20,575 nt of DNA from Lentimicrobiaceae bacterium (GTDB lineage Bacteria; Bacteroidota; Bacteroidia; Bacteroidales; WCHB1-69), in the NCBI GenBank assembly GCA_009787485.1, contig WQWP01000029.1:1-20575 (forward strand), given 5' to 3'. Each line of letters opens with the position of its first letter. The stretch's first letter is position 1. Shown in pieces: positions 1-7,279 of the stretch. The position numbers and the translations under genes are program-made. The notes beneath the pieces were generated by a model. It did no database searches and was not told where the DNA came from. It was given only the letters and a program-made list of their open reading frames with translations.

Positions 1-119
1 GCGACACCCCTGCGGGCGCCAACGCCTACCACTTCTACTTGACTTATTACTGTAACTACCTCCTGAGCGATTTGAAAAACAAGATGGATGGGTTGAGTGT
101 GAGGTGTGTGATGGAATAG
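1..119 (+). CDS. FISUMP-domain protein, 3' end only
   Basis: The gene enters from the left edge in the frame whose first full codon is at position 3 and stops at TAG 117-119. The 38 visible residues end in GLSVRCVME. This closely matches the end of the complete FISUMP protein in this window (YSVRCVVE at 20317). The SVRCV ending is the C-terminal signature of the Fibrobacter succinogenes major paralogous domain (TIGR02145), common in surface lipoproteins of Bacteroidota. The piece looks more GC-rich than the genes to its right. Function is unknown for this family. N-terminal parts (signal peptide, lipobox, BACON-like domain) lie outside the window, so lipoprotein status cannot be judged. Confidence 0.75.
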   Translation, partial: DTPAGANAYHFYLTYYCNYLLSDLKNKMDGLSVRCVME

Positions 120-124
120 TGGTT

Positions 125-174
125 GTTCGGCGGCGGCTCTGCCGCCGCCGAACTGGGTAAAACCGCCGCCGAAC
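125..174. repeat. GC-rich perfect hairpin plus a third half-site
   Basis: A perfect 13-bp stem joins 125-137 (GTTCGGCGGCGGC) to 141-153 with a TCT loop. The right arm recurs directly at 163-174 (CCGCCGCCGAAC). It lies 6 nt after the stop of the FISUMP gene. There is no T-run directly after it, so it is better described as a dispersed palindromic element that may pause or protect transcripts than as a classical terminator. Confidence 0.7.
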
Positions 175-210
175 ATATAAACACCCTGTAACCCTCGTGA
201 AAACTTGTTC

Positions 211-248
211 GTAGAGACAAGGCATGCCTTGTCTCTACATTTTTTTTT
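211..248 (+). terminator. Rho-independent terminator made from a 28-bp perfect palindrome
   Basis: Positions 211-238 form a perfect palindrome (half-site GTAGAGACAAGGCA), followed by CA and a run of nine T at 240-248. This fits an intrinsic terminator for the FISUMP gene ending at 119. The self-complementary core resembles the GTAGAGAC...GTCTCTAC dispersed palindromes found in many bacterial genomes, so a mobile repeat may have been adopted as a terminator. Confidence 0.65.
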
Positions 249-313
249 GTCCGAATTAGTCAAATTCAGACACATTTATTGTTATATATAACTATCCCTA
301 CGTGGCAACCTCC

Positions 314-321
314 TATTTTTG
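314..321 (+). promoter_or_regulatory. Bacteroidota -7 element (TATTTTTG)
   Basis: Exact match to TAnnTTTG, 45 nt upstream of the ATG at 367. Transcription would start near 328. No convincing -33 TTG lies at the expected 17-23 nt spacing. Confidence 0.45.
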
Positions 322-366
322 CCGCCGAATTACAAATATTTTATCCACTAATTTTTTAAACCAACA

Positions 367-3300
367 ATGAAAAAAGTTTTTATGTTTTTAGTAACAGCAG
401 TCTTCGTGTCCACAGGATTATTGACTGCTCAAAATGCCCGGTATGAAATTATAAACGGGAAAGGAACAACAGCTAAATCAGCTAAAGTAAGTTTTGAAGT
501 CAGCAAATCAACCAGAGATGATGTGGCTACTGTAGTATTAAAAGTTTTAAACAATCAAGGTTTTCAATTACTCTTAGATTCGGAGCATCTCATTGTTAAT
601 AAGTTCCGCAATGGCGTTTACAGCGGCAATTATGCAGCGCTGTATAACGATAGCGACTACAAAATTCCCGAAGATGCCGGTCCCGATTTTACCAACCCCT
701 CCGTGATTACCAATGGAGAAGGCTCTGTGGATATTCCTGAGGGTATCTACGATTTTATGGTTCTTCTTCCCGAAGATGGAATATTGTACTTGCCTCTTTG
801 GGCAGAAACTTTCGACCCCGCAAATGGCATTTACGACCGCCCCCTGATAGATGATTATACGTTTTTAGCAGGTTACGAATATGTGCTTAAAATAGAAGTT
901 CAGAGCATGGTTGAGTTTGAGGTAGAGTACAATGCCTCATTAACAGAGATGATACTTCCGCCTGTTTCTACCGGTTTAACCAACGAGGAAGAGGTAACAG
1001 TTAAGCTCCGGAACGATGGAAAACACAATTTTTCTAACGTAAATTTATCTTACAAGATAAACAACGGAACGCCCGTTACGGAAGTTTATACGGGAGTAGT
1101 AGCGCCGGGAAACGAGATAACTTACACTTTTAATACAAAAGCCGATTTTTCCGCAGGAGGCCTGTACAGGGTAGAAGCATGGGTGGATTATGAGTTGGAT
1201 ATGAGCCATTGGAAAGATAAAATTACAGGTTATACGAAAAACATTGCCCCTTTATCATTGCCGTTTGTTGATAATTTTGATGATCAAACAAGTATGCTGC
1301 TGTGGAGCATTGATAATGCGAATAACGACAACTGGACTTGGGAATACGCTACAACAATCATTGATGCAGACGGCGGCAGAGGCTCCGTGAGCGTAAGCTC
1401 CCCATGGGTATGGGATAGTGAAGCCGGGGATGATTATTTAATTACAGACCCGATAATTATTCCTGAATCAGGTACTTATAATATTTCTTTCTTCTCCTAT
1501 TGCATTGCTTTTCCTTATGATGAAGTAGAATCTTTGAGAATACTGTATGGAACTTCGCCGAACTATGAAGAAATGGAGGTGCTGGAAGCGTACGAGTTGG
1601 CTCACCCCGATTGGCAAATAAATGTAAAGAATTTTGAGATAGAAACTCCCGGAAATTACTATTTTGCTTTTCATTATAATACAGAGCCTCAAAATTTTTA
1701 TGGAAGTTTGCATCTTGACAGAATTAGAATAGCTGCCGGAGAATTTGTGGATGGCCCCGATATTATGTTTAACAAAATTTTGGCGCCCCTTCCGGCTTGT
1801 ATCATTGCAAACGGCGCTATTGGAGCTGAGGTTTTCAATAACGGCACTGTGCCCATTACGGAGTTTACACTGACCTATCAGGTAGATGAAGATACACCGG
1901 TGAGCGAAACATTTTACTTGTTTATAGGTGTAAGAGAATCTGTAACTGTATTTTTTGCAGAGACCTATACTTTTCCGGGAATGGGAGATTATGTGCTGAC
2001 ACTTACCGCTGAAACCCCCGGCGAGCTTGAAGAGTTTACCGCCAATAACGTAGCAGAAACGATTGTAAAAGTTATACCACCCATTACAGAGCTGCCTTTT
2101 GAAAGAGATTTTGCGAGCGCTCCCGACCGAGCCGACTGGAATCCGGCAGTGCCCGGTGGATGGGCGGTTAACAACTCTGTGGGATACCATTTCTATTGGG
2201 CAGTTTGGGAAGGCGTGCCTCTTCTTTCAAGATGTGTTACCTTAGAGCCTAATTTATACCACTTTACCTATAGCTTTTCGGCAGGATACGATTATTGGGG
2301 AACAATTTTAAGGGATGATTTTTATGTAACTTATGGAAAATCGGGAACAAACCCTGCCACATGGCAGCCGGTAAAATCGTATTACGATAGCTTCACAGAT
2401 GGACGTACTGAGGATAGTTTTTTCATCAATATTACCGAAACAGATGAGTATGTGTTTGCGTTTTTCCCTGTTCGTTTGAGCGGTACTTTGCGCGTGTTTG
2501 CCGCATCGCTTGCTTTGGCGTCTGAGTACGATTTCAGAATTAATGAGGTGGTTACTCCGCTTTCTTTTGCCTACGTAACGCCGAAATATCAAGTAGAAGG
2601 CGTGAAAACATACACGGCAGTGATTGAAAACAGAGGTCAAAACGCTACAACCGGCACCGTTGAAGTAGTATGCAATGGAAATGTGATAGGCGCTAAAAGT
2701 TTTGCTTTTTCAAATCCGGGACAAATTGTGAATGTTGATTTAGAGGCTGCTTTTACGTCGCTTCCGCTCGGTTGGACATCATTAGCTGTGAATGCTTCAA
2801 TAGCAAACGGCATGAGCGAAACGATAGAGTCTGTCCATTTAGTTTCCGACTCTACTTTTGCGTGGGATAATATTGACTACTATTTTACCGATGGTATAGG
2901 CAAGAACGGAATTCCGTGTTCATTAGGATTGATATATGAATTGCAAAGAGATGATATTCTCACCTCTATTACCTTGGGCTTATCTGAATGGCCTGAGGAG
3001 TTGGACCCTTCAACCATTTTCGGAATTGCCGTTTATCATATAAACGACAACCTGACATTAGGCAGTGTGGTTTTTGAAACGGAGTACCCGCGCACCTATG
3101 GAAACAATGACGCAGGAACTACATTTAGCTTGCCGGATGTTAATTTGAGCAAAGGAAAATACTTTTTTGAAGTAAGGCAATTGAGCGAATATAATATTGC
3201 TATAACTTATGATGAAGCGCTTGGAGGATTTTTCTACGATAACACGGATAATGTTTTGTCAAAGATTTCGGGTTTTGGCTATATATATGTACGTCCCAAT

Positions 3301-3579
3301 TTCGGCAACCCCGGTGTAGGCATTGCCCCCAACAACGTATCGCCGGCTCAATTGATACTGTATCCAAATCCTTCCAACGGCTTGCTTAACGTACAGTTGG
3401 ATGGAGCGAAAATAAACCGGCTTGCTGTTTACGATGCTTTAGGAAAGATGGTTTATTCATCAGCAAACATTAACGACTACTTATACAAAATGAATACCAA
3501 AACTTTAAGTTCAGGACTTTACTTTATTTCTGTTCAAACAGAAACGGGAGTTTTAAATTCAAAGTTTGTGGTTGAGTAG
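367..3579 (+). CDS. Secreted multidomain T9SS cargo protein (CARDB-like and jelly-roll domains, type A sorting domain)
   Basis: Residues 1-21 form a Sec signal peptide ending TAQ. The order after that is: a CARDB/Ig-like domain at about 189-278 (LSYKINNGTPV); a choice-of-anchor-J/MAM-like jelly roll at about 298-458 (LPFVDNFDD, then GDDYLITDPIIIPESGTY); a second CARDB-like domain at about 465-572 (LTYQVDEDTPV); a second jelly roll at about 574-718; a third Ig-like domain at about 722-820; a region of unknown type; and a T9SS type A sorting domain from about 993 (LILYPNPSNGLLNVQL) to 1070 (GLYFISVQTETGVLNSKFVVE). The protein should cross the outer membrane by T9SS and be anchored on the surface or released. 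The domains suggest adhesion or carbohydrate/protein binding; no catalytic motif was recognised. The gene stands alone and converges with the TonB receptor. Confidence 0.85.
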   Translation: MKKVFMFLVTAVFVSTGLLTAQNARYEIINGKGTTAKSAKVSFEVSKSTRDDVATVVLKVLNNQGFQLLLDSEHLIVNKFRNGVYSGNYAALYNDSDYKIPEDAGPDFTNPSVITNGEGSVDIPEGIYDFMVLLPEDGILYLPLWAETFDPANGIYDRPLIDDYTFLAGYEYVLKIEVQSMVEFEVEYNASLTEMILPPVSTGLTNEEEVTVKLRNDGKHNFSNVNLSYKINNGTPVTEVYTGVVAPGNEITYTFNTKADFSAGGLYRVEAWVDYELDMSHWKDKITGYTKNIAPLSLPFVDNFDDQTSMLLWSIDNANNDNWTWEYATTIIDADGGRGSVSVSSPWVWDSEAGDDYLITDPIIIPESGTYNISFFSYCIAFPYDEVESLRILYGTSPNYEEMEVLEAYELAHPDWQINVKNFEIETPGNYYFAFHYNTEPQNFYGSLHLDRIRIAAGEFVDGPDIMFNKILAPLPACIIANGAIGAEVFNNGTVPITEFTLTYQVDEDTPVSETFYLFIGVRESVTVFFAETYTFPGMGDYVLTLTAETPGELEEFTANNVAETIVKVIPPITELPFERDFASAPDRADWNPAVPGGWAVNNSVGYHFYWAVWEGVPLLSRCVTLEPNLYHFTYSFSAGYDYWGTILRDDFYVTYGKSGTNPATWQPVKSYYDSFTDGRTEDSFFINITETDEYVFAFFPVRLSGTLRVFAASLALASEYDFRINEVVTPLSFAYVTPKYQVEGVKTYTAVIENRGQNATTGTVEVVCNGNVIGAKSFAFSNPGQIVNVDLEAAFTSLPLGWTSLAVNASIANGMSETIESVHLVSDSTFAWDNIDYYFTDGIGKNGIPCSLGLIYELQRDDILTSITLGLSEWPEELDPSTIFGIAVYHINDNLTLGSVVFETEYPRTYGNNDAGTTFSLPDVNLSKGKYFFEVRQLSEYNIAITYDEALGGFFYDNTDNVLSKISGFGYIYVRPNFGNPGVGIAPNNVSPAQLILYPNPSNGLLNVQLDGAKINRLAVYDALGKMVYSSANINDYLYKMNTKTLSSGLYFISVQTETGVLNSKFVVE

Positions 3580-3608
3580 TATTTGGATATTATTTGGTTA
3601 ACTTTTTG

Positions 3609-3652
3609 AGATTCCTCGCTACGATCGTCATTTCGAATGTAGCGAGGAATCT
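3609..3652. terminator. Bidirectional terminator-like hairpin between convergent genes
   Basis: A perfect 14-bp inverted repeat, AGATTCCTCGCTAC at 3609-3622 and its complement at 3639-3652, has a 16-nt loop. It fills the 78-bp gap between two converging genes. T-rich sequence follows in the plus direction (TTAGTTTTA). The arm looks like a dispersed intergenic repeat rather than a locus-specific terminator. Confidence 0.6.
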
Positions 3653-3657
3653 TAGTT

Positions 3658-5976
3658 TTAAAACCTTACCTTAACCCCACCAAAGAAATTGACACTCGCT
3701 TGCGGAAAATAACCATCATCGTGAATCTCTTTGCCATTCAATTGTGCGCGCCAAATCCATGCGTTGCTTTCATATTTCATGTTAAAAATATTATTTACAC
3801 TAAAAAACAAACTTAAATTCAACTTCTTTAATTTTGGGATTTCATAACTCAAATTCAAATTGCTTACGCTGTATGGTTTTAAAGAATATCTTTTATCTTG
3901 CGAATTATCAATATATTGTCTGCTTATAAATTGCGTAACAAGATTTACGCCAAAGTTTTTAAAAGGATAAAATTGAAACACATTGGAGGCAACAACTGCC
4001 GGAGAAAACGAGATGGTGGTACTTTCTATCAATGTGATAATATACCCATTACCAATAGGTTGCCAATATTCATCGAAGTTTTCCATATAATGTTCATAAT
4101 TGAGAATTTTATTTACGCTGAATGTGCCCGCAACTTTCCAGTGGAAAAACTTTACCGGCTGGTAATTTGCCACTAACTCCAAGCCCAAACGATAGCTGTT
4201 TTTTACGTTGGTCATAAGGGCAGCGCCTGTGTTGTTTATCTGCCCTGTTAAAACTAATTGGTTGTCGTACAGCATATAATATCCGTTTGCATTAAATCGG
4301 AATTTCTTCCTGTTTAAGGTATAACCCAACTCGAAATCGTACAATGTTTCGGCTACCGGTTTTCTCTCAAAAGGTACGTCAACTGCGTTAATTAAATCGG
4401 TACGGTTAGGCTCTCTATTTGCCACGGCAAAAGATAAATAAGTAGTATGCTCAATGTTTCGTTTCCTCCACGAATAACTAATGGCTGCTTTCGGATTTAA
4501 GAAGTTGTCCCACACATGATTCTGCGTAATATCGTTCAACTTGTCATTTGTTCCTTTAATCCTATAGTTAATATAACGATATTGAAAATCAACATACGCA
4601 AACCAACCTTTGTAAACATATCCTAATGAGGCAACTATATTTCCTTGCAATTTATTTCCGGTTCCATTATACCATTCATAATTTGGCGGAACATTTTCTA
4701 AGTATTTACCCCAAATAATAGTTCCGTAATGTTTTCCATCGTAATTGTTTAATGCTGCGCGGACAGTTAAAAACAAAACGTGTTCTTTTTTTATTTCAAA
4801 CTCTTTCGTTGCATTGAAAACCATGCCGTAGAAATAGTTATCCAAATATTTACGTGTAATAAAATCGCTTCGTCTAACAGTATCTCCTGCGCTCCTCACA
4901 AAATCAGGCAAGCCATATTCGGAGAATCTTCTATTTTGTTTGTATTGCTCGTAATAACCAATGCCGCGCGTGAGGTGCGCTCCCACATTTATTTCAAATC
5001 TTTGCGCTTTGTTTTTGTAATCATAAAATAATTGGTAATGAGTTTGCTGATAGTTATCAGTTTCATTGCTATAACGTTGCAGTTTTCCATTGGAGTCATA
5101 ATATAAACCGTTGCTGTTAAACCGGCGGTTTGTTTTTAAAGAATCCGAAGGTACGCCGTTCCACGCCAAGCCCGTTTTTTCATTTCCATAAAAAACATTC
5201 AGTTTCAATTTACTCATATTCTCTTTTTGTTTTTTGGGAAGAAAAATATCGGTAGTAAAAAACAACGAATTTAAGTTGGCGTGTGCATTATCAACATAGC
5301 CGTTGCTCAAAATATTAGAGTAAGAAACGGTAGTGGAAATCACATCTTTAATCATTCCGGTAGAAGCAGTTACGGTATTTCTGAACGTATAAAAAGAGCC
5401 TGCAGCAGAGGTAAGCTCCACGAACGGTTTGTAAGTAGTTTGCAAAGTATTGAAATTCATAGATGCGCCAAATGCAGCCGCCCCATTATTCGACATGCCG
5501 ACGCCCCGCTGCACGTTCAACGATTGCGTAACGGCGCCGAAATCCGGCAAGTTTACCAGCCATGTGCCTTGCGATTCCGCATCGTTCAGCGCAATGCCAT
5601 TCACCGTTACGTTAATGCGCGTTTGGTCGGTTCCGCGCAAACGCATAGCAGTGTAACCCACCCCCGTACCTGCATCGGAGGTCGTAACCATCGAAGGAAT
5701 GAGCTCAAACAGATTGTTGATGCTGCCGTTTCCTAAATTGTTTTCAATAGCAGGCCGCGTAATCGTGGTAGCTGAAAACGTTTTTTCTAATGATTCGGGC
5801 GCTTTTACGAGCACCTCCACCGACATAAGTTCTTGAATGTGGATGGAATCGGTGGGGAGAGTTTGGGAGAAGGGAGAAGGGAGAAAGGAGAAAAGGAGAA
5901 AGGAGAAAAGGAGAAGGGGGAGGAGGTGCGAGGTGTGAGGGGTGGGGTGTGGGGTTGCTTTGATTTCCGGCTTCAT
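3658..5976 (-). CDS. TonB-dependent outer-membrane receptor, predicted thiamin (or thiamin-precursor) importer
   Basis: The 772 residues include a plug domain at about 60-170 (MRLRGTDQTRINVTVNGI, then GVGMSNNGAAAFGASMNF) and a long aromatic-rich beta-barrel ending GGVKVRF, with the terminal phenylalanine expected for Bam-mediated insertion. The N-terminal carboxypeptidase-like extension common in SusC-type receptors is absent. The complete TPP riboswitch upstream is the main evidence for the substrate: TPP-controlled TonB receptors of Bacteroidota are predicted thiamin transporters. The substrate is therefore inferred from regulation, not from the barrel. Oddly, the signal peptide (residues 1-38) is encoded by a composite array of about 7-bp units; its hydrophobic core is LLLFSFLLFSF. 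No SusD-like partner or thi genes adjoin it. The start at 5976 is the only ATG that gives a signal peptide. Confidence 0.85.
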   Translation of the reverse strand: MKPEIKATPHPTPHTSHLLPLLLFSFLLFSFLPSPFSQTLPTDSIHIQELMSVEVLVKAPESLEKTFSATTITRPAIENNLGNGSINNLFELIPSMVTTSDAGTGVGYTAMRLRGTDQTRINVTVNGIALNDAESQGTWLVNLPDFGAVTQSLNVQRGVGMSNNGAAAFGASMNFNTLQTTYKPFVELTSAAGSFYTFRNTVTASTGMIKDVISTTVSYSNILSNGYVDNAHANLNSLFFTTDIFLPKKQKENMSKLKLNVFYGNEKTGLAWNGVPSDSLKTNRRFNSNGLYYDSNGKLQRYSNETDNYQQTHYQLFYDYKNKAQRFEINVGAHLTRGIGYYEQYKQNRRFSEYGLPDFVRSAGDTVRRSDFITRKYLDNYFYGMVFNATKEFEIKKEHVLFLTVRAALNNYDGKHYGTIIWGKYLENVPPNYEWYNGTGNKLQGNIVASLGYVYKGWFAYVDFQYRYINYRIKGTNDKLNDITQNHVWDNFLNPKAAISYSWRKRNIEHTTYLSFAVANREPNRTDLINAVDVPFERKPVAETLYDFELGYTLNRKKFRFNANGYYMLYDNQLVLTGQINNTGAALMTNVKNSYRLGLELVANYQPVKFFHWKVAGTFSVNKILNYEHYMENFDEYWQPIGNGYIITLIESTTISFSPAVVASNVFQFYPFKNFGVNLVTQFISRQYIDNSQDKRYSLKPYSVSNLNLSYEIPKLKKLNLSLFFSVNNIFNMKYESNAWIWRAQLNGKEIHDDGYFPQASVNFFGGVKVRF
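5865..5956. repeat. Composite tandem repeat of about 7-bp units encoding the receptor signal peptide
   Basis: The plus strand from 5865 to 5926 is an uninterrupted 62-nt purine run built of GGGAGAA, GGAGAAA and GGAGAAAA units. It continues as heptads GAGGTGC, GAGGTGT, GAGGGGT and GGGGTGT (5923-5950). On the minus strand this encodes residues 7-37 of the TonB receptor. Mixed 7- and 8-nt units produce a five-residue period (LLFSF twice). Loss or gain of one unit would shift the frame near the start of the gene. Confidence 0.85.
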
Positions 5977-6013
5977 AACATTATTTTTTTATTTTTTTAT
6001 TTTTAATTTTGTT

Positions 6014-6033
6014 CCGTCAGTTAAAACTGACGG
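6014..6033. repeat. Short hairpin in the thiamin-receptor leader
   Basis: CCGTCAGTT at 6014-6022 pairs perfectly with 6025-6033. It sits 37 nt upstream of the receptor start, between the riboswitch aptamer and the ATG. On the minus strand it is followed by A-rich rather than U-rich sequence, so it is not an intrinsic terminator. It could be part of a translational expression platform or just a dispersed palindrome. Confidence 0.45.
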
Positions 6034-6046
6034 CAATGATTAGTTT

Positions 6047-6080
6047 TTAATTCTTAATTCTTAATTCGTAATTCCTAATT
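6047..6080. repeat. TTAATTC heptamer array
   Basis: Three exact TTAATTC units (6047-6067) are followed by the variants GTAATTC (6068-6074) and CTAATT (6075-6080). The array lies inside the leader between the TPP aptamer and the receptor start, where an expression platform would be expected. Confidence 0.75.
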
Positions 6081-6114
6081 AAAATGAAGTGGTACGGAAA
6101 TGAGTATTGATTTC

Positions 6115-6176
6115 TCCCTACGCCGGCATTATCCGGATCAGGTTCAATGGGTTTAATCTCAGCCTTTCGGCACCCC
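6115..6176 (-). promoter_or_regulatory. TPP riboswitch (THI element)
   Basis: Read on the minus strand, the aptamer runs GGGGTGCC, GAAAGG, CTGAGA, a short variable arm, GAACCTGATCC, GGATAATGCC, GGCGTAGGGA. All conserved blocks of the THI box are present and in order, including the CUGAGA and GGAUAAUGCC segments that bind thiamin pyrophosphate. It lies 138 nt upstream of the TonB-receptor start in the same orientation. No U-tailed terminator is visible in the leader, so control of translation initiation is more likely than attenuation. Abundant TPP should lower receptor synthesis. Confidence 0.95.
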
Positions 6177-6189
6177 TTCTTTACGGCGG

Positions 6190-6197
6190 CGAAAATA
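6190..6197 (-). promoter_or_regulatory. Possible -7 element for the thiamin-receptor leader (TATTTTCG)
   Basis: On the minus strand TATTTTCG matches TAnnTTTG at 7 of 8 positions. It would start transcription near 6183, just before the riboswitch aptamer. No -33 TTG is seen at the right spacing, so support is modest. Confidence 0.35.
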
Positions 6198-6232
6198 TGT
6201 TTTTTTTAATTCAAAAAAAGTTTACCCCCCTC

Positions 6233-6282
6233 TTGACAAATGGTACTTCATTGTGTATATTCGCCACGTGCTTGATATCAAG
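6233..6282 (+). promoter_or_regulatory. Promoter with an adjacent palindrome for the coiled-coil gene
   Basis: TTGACA (6233-6238) and TATATT (6256-6261) are 17 nt apart, a perfect sigma-70-style layout. The same bases give the Bacteroidota form TTG-N20-TATATTCG (7 of 8). A 12-bp perfect palindrome, CTTGATATCAAG, follows at 6271-6282, close to the predicted start of transcription, and could be an operator. The resulting leader before the ATG at 6419 would be about 150 nt. Confidence 0.4.
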
Positions 6283-6418
6283 ATTAATATTCGCTTAGTA
6301 ACACAGAAACACACAGAAAAACAAGCACTTATAATTAAAATTTCCGACAGCATTGTTTAACAAAATGCGATAAATTAGACAAAACATCAACTTTATTACT
6401 AACTAAATCTTACAAAAA

Positions 6419-7156
6419 ATGAACAATCCAACACCAACCAACGCTCCAACCCTCGAAACTATTTGGGAATTACAGCAAGATTATTTTCGCCAAGTGAGAG
6501 AAAACGACCGTTTCATCAGAGAAAAACAAGCAGAAACCGATAGGCAAATGCAGGAGACATTTCGCTATTTAAAGGAAATGTTTGCTGAATCGCGCCAGCA
6601 TCTTGCTGAATCGCGCCAACAATTCAAAGAGGCAAAAGAAAAAGCTGAAAAAGACAATGAGGATTATAAACGACGATGGAAAGAATCGGAACAACGGTGG
6701 GAAAAGTACGAACGACAAAGGAAGAGAAGAGATGAAATGATAGACTCATGGTCGTATAATCACGGTTGTTTTGCCGAAGAATACTTTTTTAATTCATTTG
6801 CAGAGGAAGAACAAAATTTTTTCGGAGAAAAATTTGATGAAATCAGAAGGAAGGTAAGCCCAAAAGAGCGTAATTTGGAAGACGAATACGATATTGTATT
6901 ATATAATGGAACTTCGGTAGCCATTATCGAAGTAAAATATAAAGCCCATAAAAATGACATTCCTCAGGTGCTAAAAAAAGCAGAAACTTTTAAAATATTA
7001 TGCCCCACCTATAAAGATGCTAAAATTTACCTCGGATTGGCCTCCTTAGCTTTCTATCCTGAATTAGAGCAGGAGTGCATTGAAAAGGGAATCGCCATAA
7101 TTAAGCAAGTGGGCGATACGGTAATTATTCAGGATGGGCATTTGAAAACGTTTTAG
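6419..7156 (+). CDS. Coiled-coil protein with C-terminal PD-(D/E)XK nuclease-like domain (DUF3782-like)
   Basis: The 245 residues have no signal peptide, so the protein is expected in the cytoplasm. Residues about 15-110 are highly charged and predicted coiled coil. They include a heptad duplicated at DNA level (residues 56-62 and 63-69, AESRQHL/AESRQQF, 21 nt apart). The C-terminal part has GCFAEEYF at 116-123 and D158...E171-V-K173 in YDIVLYNGTSVAIIEVKYKA. This is the typical acidic/E-x-K core of PD-(D/E)XK folds. Proteins of this layout (DUF3782 and relatives) are widespread and lack a firm function. Whether it cuts DNA is unknown. It diverges from the thiamin receptor, and its stop codon TAG is also the first base triplet of a TTAGTGG repeat array. 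Confidence 0.75.
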   Translation: MNNPTPTNAPTLETIWELQQDYFRQVRENDRFIREKQAETDRQMQETFRYLKEMFAESRQHLAESRQQFKEAKEKAEKDNEDYKRRWKESEQRWEKYERQRKRRDEMIDSWSYNHGCFAEEYFFNSFAEEEQNFFGEKFDEIRRKVSPKERNLEDEYDIVLYNGTSVAIIEVKYKAHKNDIPQVLKKAETFKILCPTYKDAKIYLGLASLAFYPELEQECIEKGIAIIKQVGDTVIIQDGHLKTF

Positions 7157-7227
7157 TGGTTAGTGGTTAGTGATTAGTGGTTAGTGGTTAATGATTAATG
7201 GTTAGTGGTTGTTAGTGGTTAATAGTT
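7154..7227. repeat. TTAGTGG heptamer array, left of rfbD
   Basis: Degenerate tandem copies of GGTTAGT (with GATTAGT, GGTTAAT, GATTAAT variants) begin in the stop codon of the upstream gene and end about 50 nt before rfbD. The array is inverted relative to the one at 8171-8241. Confidence 0.85.
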
Positions 7228-7258
7228 GGAAAAAAGAACCGTTCATTACCTTTTTTAA

Positions 7259-7266
7259 TATTTTTG
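7259..7266 (+). promoter_or_regulatory. Bacteroidota -7 element for rfbD (TATTTTTG)
   Basis: Exact TAnnTTTG match, 13 nt before the rfbD ATG, which would leave a leader of only about 7 nt. No -33 TTG is present at normal spacing. Confidence 0.4.
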
Positions 7267-7279
7267 CCAAAATAAACTA

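Noticed and set aside
11..26. Similarity of GC-rich bases here to the hairpin at 9810-9840
   Set aside because: Shared blocks are short and the first lies in a coding frame (PAGANA); chance is as likely as a common repeat.
1468..2190. Long open frame on the minus strand (240 codons) inside the T9SS cargo gene
   Set aside because: It lies wholly within a clearly coding plus-strand gene with recognisable domains; its product is low in recognisable features and lacks a promoter.
5281..5736. Plus-strand open frame of 151 codons opposite the TonB plug domain
   Set aside because: The minus strand encodes conserved plug motifs here; the plus-strand product has no coherent domain.
6014..6033. Intrinsic terminator for riboswitch attenuation
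   Set aside because: On the transcript strand the hairpin is followed by A-rich sequence without a U-run.
6107..6298. Plus-strand open frame of 63 codons across the riboswitch
   Set aside because: It overlaps the TPP aptamer and two promoter candidates, and the translation has no recognisable features.
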